Source: Anoplolepis gracilipes (lineage: Eukaryota > Arthropoda > Insecta > Hymenoptera > Formicidae). From it: a stretch of 64,000 nt of DNA. The translations under genes and the position numbers were made by a program. The notes under the pieces were generated by a model. The model was not told where the DNA came from. It worked only from the letters and a program-made list of their open reading frames with translations, and made no database searches. Of this stretch, positions 13,340 to 25,235 are shown in pieces; position 1 is the stretch's first letter; every line of letters starts with the position of its first letter. Where the stretch lies: the NCBI RefSeq assembly GCF_047496725.1, contig NC_132971.1:14070501-14134500 (forward strand), given 5' to 3'.

Positions 13340-13588
13340 TAACTTTCATGGAGCGCGCTCAGGTCGTATGTCATTCTGGCCGCGCAGTATGCGAGGGATG
13401 TGCGAATAAATTTATTACACCGAGAGATTACATATATTGTATTCATGCACACAGGTACAACGTAGAACTGTGACAACGCGGCTCGCGACAAATTGCGCGA
13501 CCGCGGCAATTTTCCTTCTTGCCCGGCGTCGTTGGGGAAAACATTTTCTCTCTCCCTCTCTCTTTTTCCCTCCTCCTTCTCTCCTCTC

Positions 13589-13635
<47 letters not shown>

Positions 13636-14180
13636 GTGAGAGAGAAACGCGCGCGTTCCGTATTCAGTTAAAGCGAGTCGTAACGTATTCCCTAGTTTCG
13701 GTCCGTATAAAACAATCGTTTCTGGCACGGGCGCGAGGGTGTCGTATCGCGCGCGCGTTCCTCCTCGTAAATGGAACACCGGAATCCCGGAAAGTCGGCC
13801 GCGCGCGATGCGACTCGATGCGATGCGCGGCTTCTCCACCGCTGTCGGTGTTCTCGCCATCGTCGTTCTCGTCGTCGTCGTCGAGCAAGTCAAGCGGCTT
13901 AAAGTTATGGCCTCCGGCTTCGTCGCCCGCCCGCGGATCCGAAGTTTTCCTCTCTCTCTCTCTCCTCCTCCCTCGTCCCCGCACCGGTGATTTACGCGCT
14001 CGTACATCCGCGGCTTCGCTCTATATACGTTGGCCCCGGGCCCATCGCGCGGCTTCTCTTTCCTTCCGCTCGGCCGAGTCCGCTTAGCCCCGTTTTCGCT
14101 GCTCAGACCGAATTCACTCCGATCGAGTCGGGTTTTGCGATTCGATTTGTTCTTTCCGAACGTCTATGATAGCTGTCGAT
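13340..14180. other. CpG-rich island in intron 1, possible alternative promoter
   Basis: This is one of the most CpG-dense stretches of the window, full of CGCG runs, and includes a (CT)n tract at 13593-13626. A TATATA at 14022-14027 is followed by a pyrimidine-rich GC-rich segment. Overlapping frames of more than 200 codons on both strands are a side effect of high GC and the CT repeat. The island could be an internal promoter or enhancer of luna, but no transcript evidence can be read from sequence. Confidence 0.3.
13593..13626. repeat. (CT)n microsatellite
   Basis: About 17 CT units. On the minus strand it encodes an Arg/Glu run that inflates a spurious 222-codon frame. Confidence 0.95.
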
Positions 14181-14719
14181 AAAATGTGCGAGAACGACGT
14201 AAGGGAAGGAAAATAAAAAATTACAAACGTGCTTGTATATATGTGTGTGTAACGAATAGAAAGTAATGTGAGGAAATGAGTATTATTTACTACATTTCAT
14301 ATCGAACAAAAGAAAAAAATGACAATCATAAAAATATTATTATTTTAAACACTATAAATTTAAATAACTTATTATTCATCTCTCTTGATGATAATCGACG
14401 TTGAATAAAGCAATGTTTTTTTTGCGAAAGTGAGAGTTTATCGTTATTTTTAACATAGTCATGTACGTGACCTTGTAACAGTATTCTGTAATAAGTTATT
14501 AATAGTTGTTATCTATAATTATATTGAAGACTGTCGCACGCGCGACATTCATGCAGCAAATGTGATGTAACTTTGTTTTATTTTGCGATTTTTTTCTCAT
14601 TAAATAAACGTTTATATTAGATAAATATCATTCACACATTTTTGAATGATGAATCTCGACAAAACATTTTTCAACAACAACAACAGAAGGGCTTTTAATA
14701 TGATCTTTTGTAGTCGAAA

Positions 14720-15060
14720 AAGAAAGCATTTTTGCTATCACCTACATCAACTTCATATATCACGTTCATATATTTGCGAAGTCCGAGTTATAGCTCTGCT
14801 GCGTTATGGCAATTGCTAATGACCGTCTGCTCGTATACAGTCCCGTAATGTTATCCTCCTTCTACCATAGCAGTAATGAGATTTACATTACAGTCGATCG
14901 CGGACGCACATCGAAAGTAGAACGTCATTGAATTACAAAATGACAGCATGCATTAGCCATATAATTGAAATAAATTAGTATCTACTTAGGAATACCGCCG
15001 TTATATGTGTTGCCATATGATAGGTGAGTTCCAACACTTAAACGACTTGCATAGAATCCT
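14720..15060. other. balanced intronic block, unassigned
   Basis: This is a compact island with homeodomain-like words (GGCAATTGCTAATGA near 14808; several ATTAC/TAATG cores) between AT-rich spacers. There is no coding frame worth noting. It is a possible conserved non-coding element. Confidence 0.2.
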
Positions 15061-15399
15061 AATGCACCGTTTAATTATTCCGTTCATCAACATTGATAAT
15101 CTAATTTTGGATTTAACTGTAAATTTCTTAATTCAATTGTGTTTTATGACATAAATTATTGTGAAATGCCAACGACATTCTTTGTCAAAAAAATCTTACC
15201 ATGATTAGTAAAATCTTTTTACAAACTTCTTACAAGATCTATTTCTTTTTAGGATAACTATTACAATAATTAACTTTGCGTTTCTTATGATTTTGTAAAA
15301 TTCTCGATTAATAGAATTTAATGAACCATCCTTTTATACAATTTTAATTTGATTTTCTACTTGAACTTTTCTTTCCCTCTTGAAAACTTTTACAAACGC

Positions 15400-15733
15400 A
15401 CACCTCCATATATCATACACACATTCTCCCTCGCCATTGGCCGTCCTCAATGCGTCTGTCGCGACAAATCTTTAACGATAGATTAAATCTCGCGCGATGG
15501 ACAAACGAATGGATGGGTCGAGTGTACGTGTATAGTACAGAATCTCTCGAAATCGAACGACTCTTCTCGAATGGACGGTAGATGAGAAGTTTCGGAATCG
15601 CTCGTTACATGCAGCCCGTGTTCCCGAATAGGATGTCACGTCGCCATGGAACGTGCGACGTGGGCCTTCCCCTTTCCCATCTCGCCGGTTCATTCAATCA
15701 GGTCTCTTTCCCTCTCTGTTTTATATATATGTG

Positions 15734-15770
<37 letters not shown>

Positions 15771-16580
15771 TTTCTCTCTCTCTCTCCCTCCCTCTCTCTC
15801 TCTCTCTCTCTCTCTGTCTCCCCCCCCCTTACCTTACCTGCTGGTGTCGCACACCCGAGTCTCCGTGGACGCGAAACGTACGTGAAACCGGTGGGTCTCT
15901 CGTAACGCGTCCTCTCCTCCTCCCCCTCCCCTCTTTATCCCACTACCGGTACTCTCCCGCTTCCGTACGACATCCATAATGTCTGTCTATTCACTCTCGA
16001 CTGAGCCGCGCTGCCTCTGACAGCGTATGAATTCCAACTTGAATATGTATTGTCGGCGCCAAATTAATATATACAGCCGCGATCGCGCGCGCGTACTCCT
16101 CTCCGCGGGCCCCGCGTGCTCCATATCGCTGCTTCTTCGCTTCCATCATCTCTTCGTCGCTTTTCCTTCCTTCGTCTTCCTTCCTTCCTTCACTCCGCGC
16201 GCAATGCTTTTCTGCCGCGCCGCTTCTAAATGTAATTTAATAATGTCTGCTGCCGCCGACGCTACCTAGGCCTCCTCAGGATCCTCGTGATTCAACGACG
16301 CGGAATAACGATTTTTACAAGGAACCGTCAGGATGTTAACTCTCTCTCTTTCTCGCGGCGAGCCTTACGGCGGATTAATATTCTTCGCTATCTAAAAAGC
16401 GAAGACGAAATACGTCGCGGACTTTGTGAGACAGGGAATTAAATTTCACGGCGACGCGCGCGCGCGTGTATTGCGCTTCCAACGCGCAATTATTGTTTCT
16501 AATTGTATGAAAGATACAAAATAAAAGAGTGTAAGGAAGTGTCAAAATTAGACGGCCGCAATTCAGAAAATATACGGTCA
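15400..16580. other. CpG-rich island around a compound microsatellite
   Basis: About 1.2 kb of GC-rich, CpG-rich sequence with long pyrimidine tracts. Three overlapping plus-strand frames between 15582 and 15979 read through the TA/GT/CT repeat and are rejected as genes. No promoter can be fixed from sequence alone. Confidence 0.3.
15721..15828. repeat. compound (TA)n-(GT)n-(CT)n-Cn microsatellite
   Basis: Adjacent TA, GT and CT dinucleotide runs end in a short C run. Confidence 0.95.
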
Positions 16581-19500
16581 TGTTAAGTTAAAATAAATGT
16601 AACAGATATAACTTATGAAGAAGCGAAGAAAATTGATAATTGTATGCTTGAACATTGAAATTGTAATATATGTATCAATTTTTTTAATTTAGACATTTTT
16701 AATTTTTCATATAAATATCTGAACAGTGAGTTTAAATTTAAATTATGTAATAGTTACATAAATTAGAATATATGTTTTAAATAAATTGGAAAAAATATTC
16801 AAAATGTACATGTGTATGTATTTAATAAAAGGCCAGAGAAAGACTGAAAACAAAAAAAATATTTGTAAATAACCGTGTATTTATATGTGAGAATGTTAAT
16901 ATTAAATGTAATTTTATACACATACACGATTAATATTTTTCATAACATTTTAATGTGATGGACTTTGTTAAAAAAAAAAAAAAAATATTTTTACGAAACT
17001 CTAGTTTTTCAAATTTTTTGAAAATTGTTTAAAATCTCTTATTTTTGAACTATATGAATACTTATAAAGATATAGATAAAGGAAGTTAGAGATTTTACAG
17101 CCCGAATATAATGGTGAATACTGCGGGTTAAACGAATGAATTTGCCGTGAATACGAGATCAGAACCAATCGTCAGTTCGTCAGGTAGGTAGCGCTCTGCA
17201 TTTCGTCACACCTCATTACCTAGATTTACGAAGACCCGAGATAGACAGAACTGCGAATATTATGACTGCCGACTAGGAAACGGCAGTTAATCGGACGAAA
17301 CAGAGAATATCGGAGAGGAAAAAGCGGGAAAGAGTCGTGCTTTCAGTAGTAATATGCGCTGAGATGGAGAATGCGGATTTATTGAAAGTACTTATTGAAA
17401 AATTATTTTCGATAGAAAAAAACAAACGCTAAATTACATGAATCACGCCTTGTTTAGCAAGTTAATCAGTAGACTTTTATTTGTCACGTAAACTATATTT
17501 ATTATGTAACTATATATACATAAACTGTACTCACGTAGTTTAATTTATAAAGATGATTGTATTTATAAAGATTGTTGTATTTAAAAAAAATTTCAAAGAA
17601 TTTAAACAAATAGATCATTAATTTAATTATCTAAAAAAGAAACCACTTGATAACGTATTAATAGAAATTTTTTTAAATATTTTTTATTATCTTTTATATA
17701 CTATATAAGTAAAAACTCTCTCTCTCTCTCTCTCTTTCTCTTTCTGTTATAGTTATATTCTTCGTCTATATTTCATTATATATTAGTAGTTGCTTTACTT
17801 ATGCATTTAATTTACATAGTTATCTGTATTTATCTCCGAATTATATTTCATTATCCTATTATAAATTTAAAAATATTTACCGCTTTTCTCTTCCTTCGAA
17901 TCTCTTACTTTACTATAGTTTCTCTTCACCATCACCTTCGCTTATATCTCTTTGCTAGCTCATCCTCGTCAGCTTCTATGATGCGGTAGATGCACGGAAT
18001 GACGTATTGACACCTCCGTCCACTCATCCTCACCATTTATCGCGAATAGAAGGCTCAAACTACTCCGCCACTCTGCCGAACGGACACGGCGGATACATAT
18101 TTCACAGTGGGCAAAGCACGTCGATGCGTTTCACCTCGCTGTAACATCCGCCATATCATTTTTTCTTCATTGTTCATTAATGCGACATTGCCACATACAC
18201 GACAGGTGCTTTTTTTTAAATATATAAACTGAGAAAAAGTAGGCAATATGTGTAAAATAAAAAATCTTGTTTCTTAATTGATATTTTACTGTAAAATTTA
18301 CTGTAAATTATTATCAGGGAAATTTATAGAATTGTTATTGAAAGATATATGAATATACAACACATTTACGAAATTTTGATTACGTTGTGCAAACTTGCCC
18401 AATGTTATAGAAAACTCATAATTTTGTTAACGAAGTTGTCATGTATATTTATAGACTACATACATATGTATGAGAAAAATAGACGCATTTATATATCATC
18501 TGTATGCAATGTACTGTCAATACGAAATGTCATTGTTATAGTGACATTACTCGGACAAATTAAAAAAAATAGGATTCATTGTGTTTTTCGGACGTAGCAA
18601 CTTTTAAAATACCGTTTGCACCAACACGTTTAAACAACATGATTGATATGTGTGAAGGATCAAATTCGTCACACCTGGATGATTTCCAATCTGTTTGCTT
18701 TTTTAAGACGCTTCTTTATATTTGTAACGCAAGATATACGGGTCTTTGAGGATCATTGAACGTCCAATACACTGTACTAGCGTGCGATCAATTAACCCTC
18801 TCTTTAACTTGATGGAAGACCAGCGAGATTTGTATCGCGACGGCTTGGTTCAGCAGTGATTAAATCTAGCACGAAGGAAACGTCGAGAAAACACATGTTA
18901 TCGACACGTCCGTTTTTGATTCCATCTTTTTTCCAATTAAAGATTTTATTTCTCTCGCGAATAATTGCTTCGTGTAAATTTTCGAGCGGCCATTCGATCG
19001 CTCATCAATGTCATCTGTCATTACGGTGTATCATCGGCATTTACCGGCTTTGACGTTTTAGTCGATAACGTTCGATGAATTAAAATTGTTGAGATTTATA
19101 TGCAAAACTCCAGTACAATGCTTCTTCATATAACTTGGCATATTTATTGCTATTATTTTTTACAAGAATATATTATCTTTTACATTACCACTTATTTCAA
19201 CGAAGTTTAGTTAGTTTCTATAAAACAACCAATAAAATTACGTGATTACTTGTTTTACACATATATTATTGTCAAATATAGTAATCACTAAATGCAGAAA
19301 ATTATATTCCGTAGCTCATCTATAGTTTATATTTTTTTTTCATTGTAACGACATATTTTTCTTACATGAAAATATTAAAAATCAAAGCTTAAAGATAGAT
19401 AAATTTGACATAACCATGATTTTTTCATTATACGTTTGACAAAATCGCGTAATTATCTACGATGAAAGCACTAGTTGCGGACACGTACGCATTCACAAAG

Positions 19501-20679
19501 GAGACAGAAAAGTCTAACGATTAAATAGAAGCAGGAAAACGTTGGAGCTCGTGATGAAGAAAAAAGCGTGGAAAATGGTTCGGCGGGCATCGCCAAGGGA
19601 ATGAACGGTGGGAATGAGGGGCGGGAGGAGGGGGGGGGGAGGAAGGTCCACCGCGAAAGAATCTCGAGGAATGCGAGCGATCCCGAGGAACGACGGCATC
19701 GACGTCGAGGGTGAGTTTTTGCTCGATTTGCTCGAAAGCGGAGAAGATTGCGACCTACGGCGGTAACGACGTCTTCGGGAGAATCATCCCGGTGATGGTA
19801 TGAGACCGGAATGGTTACGCAACACGCGTCTCGGATCGATAGCGTGCATGTGTATGCGTGTTTTCTTCGGAGCCACACGTATATCTATGTATGATTTTCG
19901 TGCTGGCTCGTGCTGGAATATCTTTTTGGTATCGACTGTACGCCAGTTAGTTTGCGGTTCTTCCAGGAATTTGAACCCTATGATCCTTGGCACCGATCCC
20001 TCTCGTGTTCCGAATCTTCGTCGAGGGCTGCCGCTAGCTTTGAAGGCCGCTGCCGAGAAACGGGAAAGGACGAAGGGCCAATGAGGAGGCGAGCACGAGC
20101 GGTTCAAGAGAATTCCTCCTCGACGATAAGCCCTTCTCCTCTCACAAAGGAACTGTGGAGGCTAATAAAAATCGGTTTGTTTGCTTAGCTGCTATTACGC
20201 TCGATGTCGCGGTGAAACTACAGCGCACGGTACGCAAATTTGATATCGCTGATGAGGCAAATGTCTCTTATGTTGCAAACACCGGTTTCGCCGTTATTAT
20301 GTATCGTAAGCTAATAATTTTAATTCACATCTGACGATATCTTTATGTTTGAATGATTACTTCGAATCTATCATTTGCTCAGCTGTTACAAAATATTTAT
20401 CATGAGTTATATACGTGTGTTATTTACTTAAATATATCGCTATTAAATATCTACGTGAATCGAGTAAATAACATTATATTTTTGAATCTTATTACTGGCT
20501 TTAATTCAATTCACATCATCAACCTGCATGATTTTTTTTCTTTAAGAAGATTTGCGATGACTTGTAGTTTTGCACTCGGAAATCATTTGCTCCAGTATTG
20601 TACACACACTTCCGTTTACTTTTCTCTCATTTTCTTATTGTCGAAGTTGTAACAAATTACCGATTAACAAGCATAGAAG

Positions 20680-20759
20680 CATTAGGGCTTTTAAGGAGAT
20701 GACATCACAATAATAACAACATTAGGGCTTTTAAGGAGATGACATCACAATAATAACAA
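20680..20759. repeat. exact 40-bp tandem duplication
   Basis: A 40-base unit beginning CATTAGGGCTTTTAAGGAGA occurs twice head to tail with no mismatch (20680-20719 and 20720-20759). Zero divergence implies a very recent event, or an assembly artefact. Confidence 0.95.
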
Positions 20760-22132
20760 ACAATTGCAACGTCTCGCCATGTGTACCATTGCACCCTAAC
20801 GAACCTAAGCTAACCCTCATTGTATTCTATTGGTCGCACGAGATAGCCGCTCGCTCTTTGTGCCAGTCTCTCTCTATTTCTCTTCTCTTCTCCTTAGGCA
20901 TCTGCTTGAGAATTATCACGAGGCATGAGGGAGGAGAAGAGAGAAAGGAGGGACACTGAATTAGTCGTAAGTCACTCAGCCATGGCTTGTTAGCGTCGTT
21001 AACCCTGACCCCGGGATATCGTCTTCGGCTATGACGGCGTTCCGTTGCGTTTTTGAGTGGACGACCGGTATGGCGAAGGAAAACCATAAGCCTCGAAACA
21101 CGATCAGATTGGATGGTATCTCTCCGCGATCTCGCGTTCTAGATGCCATTCCCCTTGAATGTCGCCTCGTCGGGATTTCCTCGATGAATCCGAACCGACC
21201 AACGCGCGATCAATATCCCTTGCCAGGAACATTTCGCCAACAATGTTTAAATACATTTATTTTTAAGAGATTCGCACGTTGAGAAAAATCTCCGTGAATA
21301 ACGTAAAATCTATCGATTATGTAAATCGAAAAAATTTGCTTATCATATGAATTAACCTCCTTGTGTATATATTTCTTTCTTTTATTTAAATGTTATGTTT
21401 TGTAAACGTTTATAAATGCTAAATGTATTAATTTTAATATTTAATAGATTTCAAACAATATATTAAACATTACAATATTTATTTGCATTGTCTTGTATTT
21501 AGAAAATTAATAAAATTAATAATAATAATAATAATAAATTAATAAAATTAATAATAATATTTAATCCTTTGATAATTTTTATCATCAATTTAGTTGATTT
21601 ATGTTCTTCTAGTGGTTAAAAAAAAATACAAATACTTTTTCGAAGCATCATTAAATAACTTAATTCTACACAAATATTTTATGTTGAAGTTTTACTGCGA
21701 ATCCAATTTACTTTTAGGATAGAGTACCTATGTATACTCGATAAGAAATTATCGCATTCCGCTTTGGATCTCTTTAATAAGATATCTCGTAAATGTTACG
21801 TGAACAATATACATACATTTAATGTCTCAGAGAACAGAGCGCAATAGGAGACAAGGGATAGACCGCGATATGAAATCTGTGCCCCGTTATTCGATACTTT
21901 CTCCGATTCCGCAAAATCGAGATAACGATTCGAACGCCCGAAGGGCTCAGGATCGTAAATTCTTGCACTGGCCTGGATGCTTTCGAGGTTCTCTTTTGTA
22001 TCTTTGACGTAGGAACGCGTATGGTATGAGATTAAGATACGGATACACTTCATTTAATCAGTCCGCGGACCCTCGATATATCCATGGAAAGCACCTGATC
22101 GCTGGTCCTTTTCCACCATTTCAACGAAAAGA

Positions 22133-22167
<35 letters not shown>

Positions 22168-23680
22168 TTCGTGAAAGAGAGTGGGTGGAACAAGGGGAGG
22201 GGAACCGATTAAAAGGGAGGATATACATATAGGGATGGAAGAGAATGACTTCGTCCGCGCTTCTTTCCAAATTTCGTCGCTTCAAGAACACGGGGCGGGG
22301 GAGGATGGAGATGCGCGACGAGGCAAAAGTAGGAGGAAAAGGACGAGATAAATTCGCGGTTTTACTGCGCCCTTAAAGTCGCGGGGAATCTCTTTAACGA
22401 CTTGGCAAACCGCCACCGTGGTGGCCTTCCCGACGGAGAGCTGCAACGCGCATCGAAACGGTCGCTTGCTCGCTCGTTCGCTCGCTCGCAAATGTGTAGT
22501 CGCGAAGGGCTCGAGCGGACGAATGCGAGAGCTCAAACTCAAACGTGTGAACGAGCGACCCAGAGAGAGAGAGAGAGAAAGAGAGAATAGAACTCGGGTT
22601 ATCATTCATTCGCTCTCGAGCGAGCCGCGAGAGCTCTGTTAATGACAGTCCTGTAGAATTACTGCGGAACTTCAGGGAGGCCGCACGAACGTGAAGGTTG
22701 AAAAACGCACGAGAGAGAAAAGATGAATCCATCGAGCGAAATTCCGCCAACGGGCGAAGATTATCTTCTTCTTCGGAGAAATGACTCTCTCCGTCGCCCT
22801 TTCTTCTAGTTCTACTCTCCTTTTCGCTCTTTCTCTATCTCTCTCGTTTTCTCTTTCTTAATATTTCCTACCGAAAATTCTTTTTCGCCAGCTGCGTTCT
22901 CGAGCCTGCCGCTTCTTCAGAGGCATCGCTCCTTGAGAATGCTTTATTTTACTGTTACCGCCAGAGCCAGTGGGTTCCGTTATTGCCTCATTACTATCGA
23001 AATGTCTCCGCGCAAGATGAGTAACGCGAGATTTGAGTTTGCGTAAACTACAATGCGAGAAGGAGAGAGAAGGATAGTCGAGGAGAATAGCCTCTCTGGA
23101 AAGAAGAGTTTGGTTTTCCAAGATTTACGGGCGAACTACACGATAAGAGATTTTGAGAATCTAGGATGAAGCTCTCGATGCCCTCTTTGTCCGTTCAGAT
23201 TTGGCCCTTCGCTCCCGACGATCCGGTCAATTTTCTCTCTTTTTCTCTTTCTTCCTTTCTCTCTCTCTCTCTTTTTTCTTTTTCTACTGTTTGCTCGACC
23301 TGATAGCCCACCGAAGAATCGAGTTCTATCCTACCTACGTGAACTCCGAAATGACGCCGTTATCATTAAGAACGGTCTTATCGGTCGTAGGGAGTGACCA
23401 TTATCTCTGAACTGTTTCTGCCGCCCGTCCAACGAAGACGTTCTCCTTTCTAGATATAACCTCGTTGGTTGAATCTGGAAAGTCCTGGTGGTTTCGCGGG
23501 AAGTAAAGATCCACAAATGTTCTTTGATATCACAACATTACGTGATATCGAATGAAACGTAATTGCTAGCTAGAGGTCGCCAGAAAATCAAATTGTGTTT
23601 CTACTGAAGAGAGAAAGAATTTCGCGCGCGATCCTCTTTCAAGCTTATATCAGCTTTTACTATCAAAGCTAGGTATTAGA
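20760..23680. other. balanced intronic stretch, mostly unassigned
   Basis: This stretch contains two CpG-rich parts (about 20760-21290 and 21780-23680) separated by an AT-rich spacer with an (AAT)n-like patch at 21513-21557. The second part includes GA microsatellites at 22136-22162 and about 22562-22587. Open frames of up to 118 codons on both strands cross the repeats and are not supported. Nothing else was recognised. Confidence 0.3.
22136..22162. repeat. (GA)n microsatellite
   Basis: About 13 GA units followed by an A run. Confidence 0.95.
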
Positions 23681-23905
23681 GCTCTCCACGTGAATGATAA
23701 CATGAATTGGCATTTTGAAATTTGATGTCTTTATAGGCAATGCATTTAAAGCATTAGTGATAAATAATATATTGTTGGCATTTTTTTTAGCGTACATATT
23801 TTTGTTAGCGATCTCTTTGATGAAAAATCTAATAAACACATTATAAACTGCTTTAATCTTTGATATGATTCTAATAAATTATATGTCGATGTTATCATTG
23901 AGAAC

Positions 23906-24011
23906 TGTAAAAGTTTTTAAATTAATATTTTTAATATACATTTGAAATATTAATTTTGAAATATGATTGTAAAAGTTTTTAAATTAATATCTTTAATATA
24001 TTTTGAAATAT
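23906..24011. repeat. AT-rich imperfect tandem duplication, period 63
   Basis: TGTAAAAGTTTTTAAATTAA and the following 20-25 bases recur at 23906 and 23969 with a few substitutions. The duplication lies in an AT-rich spacer. Confidence 0.8.
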
Positions 24012-25215
24012 AGCTTTAATATTCAAAATAATCGTGCTTTAATATTTGTCACAATGTTTTATAAGCGATGAAAATATTTTACATTGATCTCACGTGTGCA
24101 ATTTGTCGATAAAAATCTAACTGAAATCTTATAAATCTATTGCAAAAGATTTATTAAGGAAAATAACATAATGGCGAGACGGTCTTTCTTTCACGGTTCT
24201 TTTTCATCCAGCCAACATTCAGCCTATCGATCTATGGAATTTTTTTATTACCGTTATTTTCGCAGCAGTCCCTTCGTCAGCTAAAAGAAGGTAAACATTG
24301 TAAAAAAATTCGCACTCACCCCCCGAGTGTTTGCTTAGGTCCCGCCAGAGAAATATCTCATTATGTTGTCTGAAAAAATTGGTGACATAACTTTGGGGTC
24401 ATCTATACTCGTTTACCAATACTAATAACAGCATATCACAATTTCCATTTTAATGTTGAATACTTAAATTATATATAAAAAGCAAAATAATGTTTAAACA
24501 AAAAATTGAAATAAAATATTTAAAGAATAAGATAATAGAGCGATAGTGATTTTGTATCTTTTGTAGGAGTATTTGAGACAGTTATATACGCCATATATAA
24601 GATGAGCGAACAAGTTCTTAAATCGTATAATTTCTCGAAATTTCATAGCGCGACAAAAAAGCAGCCAAGGGTCTATAAATCCAAAGACGGATGGCCTCTT
24701 CTCAACGTATTGTGAAAAACGTAATTCTGCAATTCGGATGCTTACAACGTAATCCGACGGAAAATGTTGGCGCGGCTATTGTGCGGGCAAACAGACCGTG
24801 GACTTCTAAATGATTATAGTTCGGATATATTGCTAAATTATAGTAGTTTAGGATTAACGCGAACCAAAACGGCAAAAGGATGTGCTCGTCTCCGCGAAAT
24901 CGTAAAGCGGCTAGTTGTGCACTTAACCGGAAAGCTGCCAGCAATTTTATTTTTCCCAGCAATTCTCTTTCGCGCACGTTATTCTTAAGCGGCAGCAAGA
25001 GAAGCCTGTTTACCATTACATAGTGCGGCGAAACAAAGGAAATCACAAATATCTTCCGTGAAATCCCCTTTCCCCATCATCCACCTTTCCGGAATAATCT
25101 AGAAATTGTAAAAGGTCAACTCTCTCGCTTTCCCGAATGCAAATCGTACGTAGCTTCATAAATGCATTCACCTTCTGTTTTCTGATGAAACACAATGCTG
25201 TATATAATCAATATT

Positions 25216-25235
25216 AATATAATGTACATTATATT
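25216..25235. repeat. perfect 20-bp palindrome
   Basis: AATATAATGTACATTATATT is its own reverse complement. It lies in an AT-rich context, so chance is more likely than for a GC-rich palindrome, but 20 bases without mismatch is notable. Confidence 0.7.

Noticed and set aside
13339..14087. Overlapping frames of 222 codons (minus) and 216 codons (plus)
   Set aside because: Both read through the (CT)n tract and CpG-dense sequence; the products are Arg/Glu or Leu/Ser low-complexity, and long frames occur on both strands at once.
15582..15979. Three overlapping plus-strand frames of 79-108 codons
   Set aside because: They are translations of the compound TA/GT/CT repeat (Tyr/Ile, Cys/Val, Ser/Leu runs).
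22282..22750. Overlapping frames of 107 and 118 codons (minus) and 62-74 codons (plus)
   Set aside because: They cross a GA repeat in a GC-rich island; no domain and no splice context.
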